This document shows, piece after piece, positions 23,900 to 35,040 of a DNA stretch of 64,000 nucleotides. Source of the stretch: Planococcus citri. Lineage: Eukaryota; Arthropoda; Insecta; Hemiptera; Pseudococcidae. The position numbers were made by a program, and so were the translations under genes. The DNA lies in assembly GCF_950023065.1 (NCBI RefSeq), contig NC_088677.1, forward strand, positions 60,165,469 through 60,229,468, written 5' to 3'. How positions within the stretch are numbered: the first letter of the stretch is position 1; every line of letters starts with the position of its first letter. The notes under the pieces are model-generated. The model saw nothing but the letters and a program-made list of their open reading frames with translations, searched no databases and had not been told where the DNA came from.

Positions 23900-25380
23900 C
23901 AACATGGGTTTTGCTACAGTAATTTTCAATCTCTTCAGATGATGTGATAATTAACTTCGGCTGCTGAAATTTCAATCCTATTCAAAATCCAAAGAGAGGG
24001 GTTGAAAAGTGTATTTTTTACGTGGGATTAAAATAGAAAAACTCCAAAATGCTCAATTTTTAAAACAAATCACTCCAAACTTCTTCTACTCGACCCCACA
24101 ATGACCCCCCCCCATCTGAATCAGTTGCCACCATTTTCAAGACAATTTGGAGCCACTTCTTTAGTAGCTGAATATTCAATCATGTCATAAACGCGGAATT
24201 TTGAATCGATTTAGGGCACGTGAAATGCAAATCCAAGGTGACGGTTTGCGAAATTCATTTGTGTTGTTGGAAATCCCAAATGTTTGGAAAATTCCGTAAT
24301 CTTCATTTTTTGGAATAAATTGTTCAAAAACTTGTTTTACCCCCCCCCCGTCAAGTCGACCACCTGAATCGTTTGCCATAATTTTCGAGCCGAGTTGGAG
24401 GCTCCAGCAAAAGTTGACGACTTTGGATTTCTTTTTTAAATGTTTTTTTAGAATTTGAAATTTCCAAAATCCCCCAAAAAAATACAACACGCCCAAACTT
24501 TTGAATCCGGTCACCCTGGATTTGAGTTTGACCTACCCTAATTGGTTTGAAGTATCAAACTATGACCGCATTACATTTTTATCTGCCGAAGTTGATTATT
24601 TACAATACCTTCGGGAGTAATTTTGAGGTGCTGGAGAAAAGTCAACTTTTGCTGGAGGTTCCAAATCAGCTGGAAAATGGTGGAAATTGATTTGAGGGGC
24701 TCAACTTCAAGAAGTAAAAAAAAAAATTGACCTTTTTTTGTTGCAAAAATTGACATTTTTGGAATATTTCTTAAATTTCTGATTTTCAACTTGTAAAAAA
24801 GTACCTTCACTGTTCAACCTCTCACCTCAGATTAACGATTTGCCTGCCCCAATGGATTCAGAATGTCGAACTTATGATAGGATTAAATTTTCAGCAGCCG
24901 AAGTAGGTTACAATGTCTCCTGAAGCGATTTAAAGGTGCCGGTAGTTTGGTGGAGTCCTTCGGATTGGCTCGAAAATGGTGTAAATTGATCTAAGGGGTC
25001 GAAATTTGAGTGAACAAAACCGGTTTGAGTGATTTGCTCCAAAAATTGTCAATTTTGAATTTTTTTTTAAATTTGAGTTTTTCAGCTTGTGAAAAAAAAT
25101 AGGTAAAGGGTATGATTGAAATTTGTTGGAGGCTCCAGATCTGCTAGAAATTATGGAAACCGATTTCGAAGTTTGATCTAGTGTAAGATTTTCAGATTTT
25201 AATCTTTTGTAGAAAATTACCTCTCTCAGTGGGCTATTTCCAAATTTGCCAAAAATTGAAAAATCGACTTTTGTAGTTGAACTATACTTATCCCCCCAAG
25301 CAAAATTTAATTCAGTTTTAAAATTTGTTCGTCTGTGAAATTTCAAACTGATTTTCGTCGGTTGACAATTTTTTTTTTGG
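23900..25380. repeat. Degenerate ~250-320-nt tandem repeat, four to five units
   Basis: Recurring blocks in the same order mark successive units: CTGCCGAAG or CAGCCGAAG (24581, 24895), a GGAGG(C/T)TCCA block (24389, 24654, 25130), and AAAATGGTG(G/T)AAATTGAT (24675, 24974; diverged at 25150). Spacing between the best-matched pairs is about 300-315 nt. Two minus-strand reading frames (24185-24514, 24930-25346) fall in the repeat and diverge between units, so they are not treated as genes. Confidence 0.65.
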
Positions 25381-28172
25381 AGCCTTTTTAAGCGATAGTT
25401 CTTCGCGAATGATTGTTGGTACTGTGCATATAAACACGTGGGAGAAATCGTAAACCGAAATTCTATCCAAAGGTATAATATTTCACGACTAGCGACTCGC
25501 GTATTTTACTATAAAACCTCTTACAGAAATAGAAATAAAATCATCGACGTCGTCTTCGAAACGAACGAGGGAGAACAGATGATATAGACGATACGAGATG
25601 ATGAATTTTCCAAGATAAAACAATTCTTAAATTTCAAACTCAATTATAGGCTCGGGTTTCTCGTACTCGAGAGTTCGATTTGCAAAAAAGTATGTCACGA
25701 CGAATAGTAAACTATTCAATGAGAGCAGAATTTCGGTGTCATCGCAAACACACAAATGAAATAAAGTCGTATTACCAACTCCGACGAACGATAGAAAAAA
25801 GGGAAAAATCGCCAAACGTAAAACAAACGATAGAGACGAAGCTACTTTACACATTTTAAATAATCTTGCGACTTTTTGCAAGCTATTAAAACAATGAAGA
25901 GCTTTTTCCGGTGGTGTCTATATAAAGAAAGAAAATTCTTTGAAATTATATAAAAGGCTGCCGAAAAAAAAAGTAGAAAAAAATTAAACTCGAAAGAGGA
26001 AAATGAGGCCGTAACGAAAAAAGACTCGAAAGAATATAGGTAGCTAGTGAAGAAAAAAAACCACAGTCTGCCTAAAAAAATATAGCATGGCGCGGAAGAA
26101 AAACGCGAAAAAGAACAACTCCATTATAGTATGAAAAGTTTTAAAAAATGAAGTGTGAAATGTAAGAATAAAAAGCGTATTTATGGCGGTATGCTAGAGA
26201 ACTACTGTGTATACGTAAAGCATTGCGGCAGAGGGACAAAGAAGGGTGTGTAAAAAAAAGAGAAGACGATGGAGGCGAAAAGAAGCGAAGTAAATGAATG
26301 CAAGATGACACCCTTGAAAAGCACCGTACGGAGTGATTGATGCTGTTAAAGCAATCTGAACAGCTCTCATCATCCATCATAAAAAGGTTATACACTAAAC
26401 TGAGATATACTGTCCTTTTGCAGAAAAGAGGTCACTTCTCCTTAATCTCTTTCGCTCGTCTTTCCTTGCAAACTCTCCAAAAGGCTTGACACTTAACGAA
26501 ATAATCCGGCTTGTATAACAAAGCTTAGTGGTCTGAACGAGGGTTTGTGTTTTGCTAGGACCGGCTCCGAGAGCTACGGCAACACCATCGTAAGAAACCT
26601 CAAAACGTGATCGAGCTAATTTCACAGATTCCTTCGTCTCGCTACCGAAATTTGATTAATGTTAAGTGTAATCTCAATATCATCTCGTGCAACGAATAAG
26701 TATCACATCCCAGGTGCGAATACATGGTGGATGTTTTTTTTTCTGCCAGAAAAAATACGACGAGACATCGAAGAATATTCGATTAATTCTATCAACTTTT
26801 ACATTTTTTATCAATTTGCATCCAGCCAAAAGCTCGCCTTTTGCGTAAACCTATCGAGGTTTTAAGTGGATGGAGTTTTTTTTCCTTCCTTCGAGAAATC
26901 TGGCCCTGTTTTTTTTTCACACTAAACTGATACACGTTGCTGACGAAATGGTACAATCTTAAGCTATTTAGAGAAATGGAAAAAACCTCGACTTTTGCAA
27001 GGATTATGCTAATAATCTTTATTTCTTTACGCCGAACCGAATTTCCATTTTCATCTATTTACTATTTTCAATCCGCCACTATTTACTTAGATGACGCGAT
27101 GGCGAAAAATTCGTACGAGTGATATCTTCGGATTAAGGTGGGAAGTTCAATGGCCTTTTAATGCTTCCTTGATTCAACTTTCTTCTCAATAGTGCACCTT
27201 TTCATCAATTTTAAACCAAGTAGGTAGGTAGGTGCATTAAATTTACCTATATGACTTATCGATTCATTAATCAAGAATTACTTATCAGTTGAAGAAATTT
27301 TCCAATAAGTAATTGATGCAGTATGGTGAAAATATGTGGTTCTTGGTAAGGAGAACTGACAAATTGAGAACTAAGATTCGTTATAGTATTGAGAAGGGTG
27401 CTAGCAGATGGGATAGAATCAAAACAGTCAAAAAGAACGAAACTTCCTCGTCTAATGTCAGTCTAGTGTGTATTTATTTCCCCTTAATTCTCGTTAAAAT
27501 AGAAGCACATCTTATAAAGCTTTTCAGGGCGGTCGTCATTTAGCTCCCTTAAGAGTAATTAAGCTACTTATAAATGTGAGTCTATCTCTAATGATGCAAC
27601 TTGGCCCAAAGGTTGGTTACTTTGACGCCCATTCTCCCTACGGCCCAAATCGACCCTCAATTTCGTCTTCATGTGGTCAAATTACCGTGGTAAGAATGAC
27701 ATCCTAGGTCCTCCTTATTTTCATGTTGCATCGACTTTGGAATATTGTCGATTTTTTTATTGCATTTTTCATACTTTGCAAAAAAAAATAATAATGATCA
27801 AAAAATTGCCGCTACTGCATTTCAAAATATTTTCCCAATTTTAGGAATGAAATTTTTCAATATTTTGGAATAATAATGCGAAATATGTGGGAAGAAAAAT
27901 TTTCAAAACACAAATTTTACGCAAAAATGAGAGATTTGCATTTTCAAACACTCAGAAGAACCCTAAAAGTATTCTTGGATTTTGATGACAAATGACCCTA
28001 GTCTGATGTAAAAGTTATTACTATCTTTTGGAACTGCACTCCGTTTCCCCAAAACCAGGTTATGTTAGGGCTAGAGCGAAAAAACACGATTTTTCCACTG
28101 AATTTGGTTGAAATCCTTGTTTTTTTTTGAGGGTGGGAGGGGGGTGATCCATCCTATTCTGCATACCTACAG
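25381..28172. other. Gene-free, CpG-containing DNA
   Basis: Apparently single-copy sequence to about 27600, then A+T-rich. A minus-strand frame of 76 codons at 26395-26625 sits in a mixed-composition patch but has no recognisable motif. The segment 28055-28100 (CCAGGTTATGTTAGGGCTAG) resembles 56528-56572 and 58572-58615, so it is a dispersed repeat fragment. Confidence 0.45.
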
Positions 28173-28755
28173 CAGGGTGTTCAAAAAATCATAAGCTTAT
28201 TTTTTCGAAAAATTAAAATGGAAAGAGTGAATTTTTATCCCATTATCGAACTCTGCATTTTTAAATAATTCATTTTTCAAATTGGTTTCCTAATTTGAAT
28301 CAGATGAAAATGTGTGAATAAATTGTAATACATACAACAACCGGTTTCAGAAAAAATGTTCAGGTTGCTTCCTGTGGGGAATGAAAAACTGGCTACAGAA
28401 ATTTGTACTTTGTTTCCAACAGACATGTTGAATTTTAGACATTTTTTGATTATTTGCTTACTAACTATTAAACCGGTTTCCAACATTATTTGATTAGAAT
28501 TGTGATTTTTTTTATGATCTGCAGCATTTGTTTCAAGATTTTTCTAGATCTCAAATTTTTAGATACTGATTTCGAATCACTGAACCGGTTTCAAAAATCA
28601 TTCTACCAGAATAATTACAACTTTTTGTTCAAGCTTTTTTCTATGGCTTGAATGTCAAACTATTTCGGATCCAGATTTTATTCAAAGAAAAAAAACGTGC
28701 AAATAAAAATTAATTTCGAAAAAGGCCACGTTTTATGATTTTTTAGACACCCTGC
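28173..28755. mobile_element. Probable TIR element with GCAGGGTGT ends
   Basis: The left end reads GCAGGGTGTTCAAAAAATCA and the right end is its reverse complement with two mismatches (GCAGGGTGTCTAAAAAATCATAA on the minus strand). The separation is about 583 nt. The same CAGGGTGT start is used by the short element at 58497-58700, and CAGGGTG also appears at 47435. No transposase is encoded. Part of an AACCGGTT repeat cluster lies inside and the rest outside, so the relationship between the two is unclear. Confidence 0.6.
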
Positions 28756-29300
28756 ATACAGAGGCTAAATTATTTGCATCAGCACTGAAAACGCCTTCTA
28801 AAGAAGAATTAGGTACTTTGAAAATTGGACTATTCTGATGAAATGAGTTTTTGAAACTGGTTCGGTGGTTAACAAATTATGCAAAAATTTGAGATACAGA
28901 AATAACATACAATCGAAAACAAAATCTGACTTGAAAAATTGAACCATTTTTTGAAAAACGATTTTTGAAACCGGTTCAGTGGTTCGCAACTATTTATCAA
29001 AAATTACTAGAAAATCCAAGATGCCAGAAAAAAATCTTGCCACAAAAATTTATTGTAAAGCATGAAAGATGTAACAATTTTTCCTAAGATCAATTTTGAA
29101 AACCGGTTCAGTGGTTCTCAACCAGACAACAATATTACCTGAAAATTCATTTTAAAAATCGAAATACTTTGATCTTTCCAAATTGCTTGATTGGTCATTC
29201 CCCAAAACTATTTGTTGCATTTCCCCCCTCCTCTGCGTTGAATTTTTCTGTAGGTCTTGATACTGGTTATTTACAAACCACTGAACCAGTTTCCAAAATT
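28335..29300. repeat. AACCGGTT-centred repeat cluster, seven copies in two orientations
   Basis: The motif CACTGAACCGGTTTCAAAAAT or a close variant occurs with its core at 28339, 28471, 28583 and 29284 in one orientation and at 28853, 28967 and 29098 in the other. Neighbouring copies are 110-135 nt apart, except for gaps near 28700 and 29200. Similarity extends for roughly 25-40 nt around each core. Confidence 0.8.
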
Positions 29301-31638
29301 ATTTTAACACCGAAGTGTTTCAATATGTGGCCAATTTTTTTCTTCGAAAATGATTTTTAAATTTGGATTACTGATTCAATTTTTTGAAATTTTTGAACCA
29401 TTCTAGTTTTAAAATCGTACAGTGAAATTTTCAAAGCCATTAAAAGTCAAAATTGAAACTTGACTCTCGTTGCATTGATAAATCGGATAAATTGAATTCT
29501 CACTCGAGTTTCTCTAACAATGACATTTAATTTGCCTAAAACGATCTACAAAACTACCTACTTACTTAGTCCACTTGAATCTATAAGACACGTGTAGAAG
29601 TAGATCTAAGCACATTATACGAATTTTAATTTACGCCAAAATTATGGAAAAGTTCACAACATTACGACGGCTTTGTCACTAATACAGAACGAGACTCTAA
29701 TAAACGAAAAGTTCACCTATATAGAGTTTATCGGGTTAGTGGCAAGCTTAAAGATGAAATATTTTGATGGCTTTTAATGACAAGAGATGTGCACAACAAC
29801 GACACGACGATGTAAAGAAAGTGACATGTTCGCGATGTCATTAATGATCTTATAAACTGGTATGTAAACGCTTTTTTGAAAGATGCATGGAAGTTTCCAA
29901 AGAAATAACAATTTTTGCATAAAGTTTTTCCCCCTTTTTTCTGTCACTTGGTTAGGTACATTTTCGACAAAAAAAAAAAAAAAAACATGCGAGCAAATCT
30001 GTGTGGCAAATCTTGACACATTAGTTTCATATATGCAAGTGAAGTTTTTTCCTCTTATATGTTTTAATGCAAAGTATGGCAAAAAATATGCAAAATTTTC
30101 TCGTATTCTTTTGTCGGTGGAAAAAGTTTTCTAAAACTGAGAAGTTCGCCATATGCTGATAAAAATTCGGTTTTGGTTTTCGATTGTGACTGTATCGAGA
30201 CGTGTTGTTTTGTTGGAGTGAAAATCTTAGTATTAGTGAGATGAGAATCTTCATTTCATACAGACAAAGATTACAAACGAAGAAAAGTGCTGATAATAAG
30301 GAAATGCAAAGTAGCAGGATAGGAAATGTTTTGAAGTTAGGGTGCGCAGTTTGACTTCCAATTCTTTTTGTGAACATTTTGAGATCCACTGGCTGAAATT
30401 ATTCACAAAAAAAGCCCCTACAATGTACCTACTACATCGTTTCAAAGTAAAATAGTAAATTTTCATATTACATATTTTGTGGATTACCTACATTCCCTTT
30501 TCCCTTCCTCGCCATGCTGGAGTTTTATGACCCTCTTCGGCATAACGATAAACCTTGAGTACGGAAATATAGGGCAATAATTTCACATCACACATTCTAA
30601 AGGGCGACTAGGTATGCTCGTATTTATGATGAATGAATTAATGGTGTGACTATAGTTTCGGTGCGGCGATATCTTTGAAAATACTTCGATGATTAATTAT
30701 GAAACAGATGATGATACAGATGTTTTTCATCACATATCGCGTGATATTTGTTTTTCGAAGCGTTATGGGTATTAACAATTAAGGTATAATACGTAATATA
30801 GAGTTATACACGCGGGTCATCGCAGTCAGTTATAATATATGTAATTAAAACTGTCCATAAAATGAGTCCTATGCCTAAGTTTGATGGCATTTCATCATCG
30901 TAGGTATTTTTTCTCTCTATTTTTCAACGCCGTACACTTGTTAGTAAAAATTCAAACTTGTTTGGGGAGTTCGTAATTATCGAATATACTTTTGTCAATT
31001 TGGTCGCTTGTTGTGCTCGTTGCATAAAAAAAGCGTTTGCTAAACTTTGCTTCGTGAGGGGTTCATTAAAAGTTGAACAGTTTGGTAGTTTTATAGCGAT
31101 TGTAAACGTTATACTGCTGTGTATAGTACTACGTATAGATATAGGTTCGCAATGATGGTTAATTTTTAATACATTCGGGGTATACGGCGGCGACTCGACG
31201 AACGAATGCCTTAATTTCCACCAATTATCGTTAAATATGTATGTTTGATTTTATAAACGTTTATTATTTCGTGCGGTATTTTGAAATCTGATTGCGAGAG
31301 CTTGATTTCGACGATTTGTAAAATTTTCAAGTTGTTTGAATAATTTAACCCATTGTGATGGGAATTTATCGCCGAAAGGATTGCAATTCGGGTTCATTAA
31401 TCTCTGGAGAGATGGGCGAGTGTTTCGGGTACACCTATTATTATTTCGTAGGATTTGGACTTTTTTTTGGTAGAGGGGGGGAGGCGTTTCTGGAAAGTGT
31501 TGCTAATGATTTGTCAAAATACCCCCCTCTACTTTTGACTACCTAAGTATTTCTTCATCAAAATATCTATTATTTTTTTTAGAAATTGAAATTGAATTAT
31601 TTGGGTCATTAATTCAACGATGAATTTTAATGTTTCAG
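29301..31638. other. Gene-free DNA upstream of the candidate exon
   Basis: CpG-containing, apparently single-copy sequence. It has an A tract at about 29970-29985. Overlapping short reading frames around 29774-30466 occur on both strands and show no family resemblance. Confidence 0.45.
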
Positions 31639-31750
31639 ATCGACGAATGTGCAGCAGGATACCCCGACCACAGGTGTCGTGAAGGGAGCGGTGGAGTTAC
31701 AAGAGAATTCGACGAAGTGAAGACTTCATTACTTAGCCTCGTATAATCAG
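31639..31750 (+). other. Candidate non-coding (5' UTR-like) exon
   Basis: A 112-nt block of about half G+C stands out in A+T-rich surroundings. It is preceded by TTTTAATGTTTCAG (acceptor form) and ends CAG before GTAAGCC (donor form), so both splice signals fit the plus strand. All three frames contain a stop, which argues against an internal coding exon. The block contains a short upstream-type ORF, ATG at 31647 to TGA at 31680-31682, which would suit a 5' UTR exon. A long non-coding RNA exon is equally possible. No partner exon was identified. Confidence 0.4.
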
Positions 31751-32857
31751 GTAAGCCTTTTTTCGAATAAAAAAATATGTAAGAAAAAAAATCGACGAAT
31801 TTATAAGATGGATAAACTGTGGGTATACAGCTACCTGCTCATCACATTCACCTACCTATAAACCAACCTAGCACGCATTTGATGGAATAAGGTACTGCGG
31901 AGGATGAGGTGAAATTTGTACCTGTTTAGTTAGCTTTGGTACTTTGGGTAGAGGATAGGAGGTATTACGTTGGACGAAATATAGAGATATGACGAGTTGC
32001 AGAACCGTAGCGAAATAGAATTCACCTACCTACCTACCTACCTCGATATACTACGAGTACCTATATATACGTATTTTCTGATATATCCTCATTTATTTAT
32101 GATGTCTCTATTTCCTTTGAACGTTTCGAAACGGATTTACGTGCGTCGAATGCTAAACTGTAATAGGTAATACGTTATATCGACGAGTGATTGTGTTGCT
32201 GGAAAGTGAGAAAGCAAGCTATAGTGAGAGCGAGAGAGGAAAAATGTGTACTGGAAAAGCATCACCTCAATACTCAATGACGATGACGTTTTGCGAGTTG
32301 AGTTGGTATAGGGTAGGTATCGTACCTAGCTATCTATCTAATATATGGAGGAGTGACTCACACGTCACTCTATTAACTTGCCGTGAAATGAAAAAAAATA
32401 AAAATACTCCAACGCTCTTTCTTATTTTTTCTTTTATTTATTTGCTCGCTTGCTTTCTTTTTTTATAATATGAAATTTTGAAGAAAAAAAAAGTTACAAA
32501 AGAGTGGAGAGCAATATGATGTTATAAGAAAATGTACGAGTATTCGTGATATTGGCATACGTATGTGGAATATTACAAGATGTTTTACTGCCTGAATAAG
32601 GATGTGATGGATGTCGAATACTGAGTATCGAGACCTAAACTATAAAGGAATGAGTATTGAGTAGCAAGTACATCTATGATGATGAGAAGGGAGAAGGGCA
32701 TAATAGAGAAAGAGTACCTATTCGAAGAGCAGCAAACGTGAAAATTTTTTCATTTAGAGAGTATGGAAATATGTACATTCTTCAGTCAAGTTCAGCTTTC
32801 TAATGTTTGCTTAGAATTTATCTCAAAAACAAAGCCTCGTAGAAAAGGAGAGTAGGA
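31751..32857. other. Gene-free DNA with a TACC microsatellite
   Basis: No coding signal. A short (ACCT)n run lies at 32023-32044. The sequence is CpG-containing to about 32400, then A+T-rich. Confidence 0.5.
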
Positions 32858-33345
32858 CTAGGGGGAGGAGTTAGGAAGGTTTAGTGACTTTCTTACATTG
32901 GTATGATCTTGACAGGTGAGTGGGATGTAGGAGATAGTGAGTTGGACTTGACATGTAGAGCATATTAAAGGGGATTCTTTTTTGAAGAGATAGACGCGAG
33001 TGGAGAGAGTATGACCTGTGCATACATGGCATGAGGCAATGTCCTGCTTCCTGGGCAAATCTTGAATGTTTCCATCACATCAGACACAGGGACAGGTGTT
33101 TTTACCTCGTAGTCGTTGTGGTTCCATGTCCTTTACAGGACATTGGAAATCGCATTTTAGTGGTACCCTAACAGGGTGAGGCAAATGCCTATGCCACAGC
33201 CATTATTCTGGGGAATTGACGTTGTTTTGAGCTTTCATGTAGTAGTTTCCCATTGCTTTCTAAGTTTCTACACTATCTACAAAGTAGCTCATACCTACAT
33301 CGCTAGCCGGGTTTTTTACAACCCTGAGTTCAGTATAATCACTGC

Positions 33346-33926
33346 TACCCTATTGACAAAAATTGTGCGTACAACATGCTGAAATGCATGCTTTTTTGCA
33401 TATCACACGCATGTGTGAATTTGGACTTTTTCAAAAAATCGCATGCTATTCAGCCAGTGAATAGCATGCTTAAAAGTAAACCAAAAGTAAGGGTACAAAA
33501 AGGGCAGAAATTTTAGCAGAAAAACTGAAACTCACAGGCAATACTATCTACTGATTAATTGTGAATTTTAAGACATTCCAATACATAATTTTTTTAAAAA
33601 AATTAAAAAAAAAATTGAAAAAAATTTCCGGCGCATGAGGGGATTGAACCCAGGTTCCTGCAATGTGCGACTGCTTAACTCACTCGGCCACCTCGCAGCT
33701 TTATAGACTAGAGGTTATTTTTGCATAAATGTTATCAATTTTTGGACTTGGAAAAATTTTTACTCACTACTGGTGCATTTTAGAAAATACTTAGTTGCTA
33801 TTGCTAGATTGTTTCTGTTTAGCATGCGAAAATGTATATTTTTAACGCGATAATGCACGCTTTTACACCAGTCCAAAATCACGCACTGTTATGCATGCTT
33901 TTCAGCATAATTTTGTCAATAGGGTA
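33346..33926. mobile_element. TIR element with TACCCTATTGACAAAA ends carrying a tRNA-like segment
   Basis: The left end TACCCTATTGACAAAA (33346-33361) is the reverse complement of 33911-33926. Subterminal copies of GCTGAAATGCATGC and GCTGAAAAGCATGC extend the match. The TA at each tip would fit a TA target duplication, as in Tc1/mariner-type MITEs. It lies within the non-LTR relic and encodes no transposase. Its middle contains a tRNA-like segment (33628-33699). Confidence 0.75.
33628..33699 (-). ncRNA. tRNA-derived sequence (Pol III A/B boxes), not a functional tRNA
   Basis: On the minus strand the sequence contains GGTGGCCGAGTGAGTTAAG, which resembles the A box/D-arm of Leu/Ser-type tRNAs. 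Downstream is GGTTCAATCCC, a good B box/T-arm. The predicted acceptor-stem strands do not pair, so this is a SINE head or tRNA fossil rather than a tRNA gene. It may still attract RNA polymerase III. Confidence 0.6.
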
Positions 33927-33929
33927 CCT

Positions 33930-34150
33930 ATAGTTGCCCAAACCAGTAACAGCTTTTTAATACCGGCAACAGATTATGTGCATTCCTGTTGCCTCTGCTG
34001 TTCTGGTGCTCGGAGCTTAACATGTAATAGATGTTAAATGCACTGCAATGGTTACATTACACGTCAACACCTGCGTCTCTTGCAGGATTTAAACCCACGA
34101 TCTCTTGTTCAGAAAGCCGTGGTTCAACCCACTATGCCACCGAGCGCGTT
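33930..34150 (-). mobile_element. tRNA-derived SINE-like sequence
   Basis: On the minus strand, 34144-34083 reads like a tRNA head: GGTGGCATAGTGGGTTGAAC (A box-like), then after about 25 nt GTGGGTTTAAATCC (B box-like). The following 150 nt toward 33930 form the body. It interrupts the non-LTR relic between its two RNase H parts. No 3' tail repeat or target duplication could be fixed. Confidence 0.5.
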
Positions 34151-34717
34151 TTTACCTAGTAATCTTTAGTGACTGCTTTGCTGCCAAGTCTGCTGTTTTG
34201 TAACATCCATGTCACAATGGAGAGGTGGGATTTCTGAGGCAATTGGATGCTTCTTAAATTTAGGTCTTACTTGAGAGGTGGAATTTAGTGAATCTGTGAA
34301 GATCACAACCGGGTTAAGTCTGCTCTCAATTGCCATGTTCAAGGACATAATAAGTAAGTATAGCTTATAGGTAGTTCACAAGAAAGAATACTGAACAAGC
34401 ATGGTAGTGGAAATCGCTAAACCTCGCAATCCAAAAAACGTACAAACAACCATACTGATCCATGGATTTCAACCCATCAGTGTAAAACTAAATGAAATCA
34501 TTACACTAAGCAATAAAGTCATTGATGGCTTGGGGGTCGAGTTGAGAGTGTTTAAGTAATGACGTATCAAATGAGAGAACATATTTCTTAGTTTTTGCAA
34601 GACTTTCCAGATAGAATGGCGGAAGAGGATATTAGCTGAATGGAGTTTAGAATGGAAGAGGCTTTATGGAGATTTGAGTTATAGGCATATGGGAGATTGG
34701 GATCAATTTTCAAGTCT

Positions 34718-34814
34718 GCTCTGTTGACAAAAAGTAACAGCACAAATACCACCTAAAAATACGTGGTCCCATTTTTAGTCGGTGTTGACGTGGTTACTTT
34801 TTGTCAATAGGGTG
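34718..34814. mobile_element. Short TIR element (about 97 nt) inside the retrotransposon relic
   Basis: CTGTTGACAAAAAGTAAC at 34721 is matched by the reverse complement of GTTACTTTTTGTCAATAGGGT at 34793-34813. The outer CCCTATTGACAAAA is the same as the ends of the element at 33346-33926, so the two are relatives. It separates the reverse transcriptase fragment from the RNase H fragment. Confidence 0.65.
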
Positions 34815-35040
34815 TGGTTGAGAGGCAGACAGTCAACAGTTTTAAGGTGAATGAGAAATTAGGAAAGGATGAATGATTTTGATTGTATAGAGAAGAGGAC
34901 TTCAGATGCTTCCTGAATATAATAAGTGTATATGTATTAGGAGTGGTTCTGAGGGCTGTAGTAGCCAGGCAACCCATACTCACAATTTTGAGAAGAGATG
35001 GAGTGTCTGCACCATATATTGTACTGGATAGTTTTATCAA

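Larger units (their letters stand above)
32858..35040 (-). pseudogene. Decayed non-LTR retrotransposon: RT thumb and RNase H, broken by nested insertions
   Basis: Read on the minus strand, 35040-34815 encodes a segment like the C-terminal (thumb) part of insect non-LTR reverse transcriptases (IYGADTPSLLKI... then ALRTTPN). Next, 34487-34470 encodes FYTDGL, the first catalytic aspartate region of the RNase H domain. After that, 34348-34166 encodes VVIFTDSLNS, the second aspartate region. Finally, 33058-32858 encodes TGHTLSTRVYLFKKESPLIC followed by a CxxC and an HxxxxC-like end (here TC...TC), which matches the end of jockey/I-like polyproteins. The pieces are in the expected order but in different frames, with stops and insertions between them. 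The catalytic RT core (YADD region) and the endonuclease are absent. It is an inactive relic. Confidence 0.75.

Noticed and set aside
24930..25346. 138-codon minus-strand gene
   Set aside because: It lies in the degenerate tandem repeat and the frame is not kept in neighbouring units.
33628..33699. Functional tRNA-Leu or tRNA-Ser gene
   Set aside because: The acceptor stem does not pair and no proper anticodon arm or variable arm can be drawn; only the Pol III boxes are recognisable.
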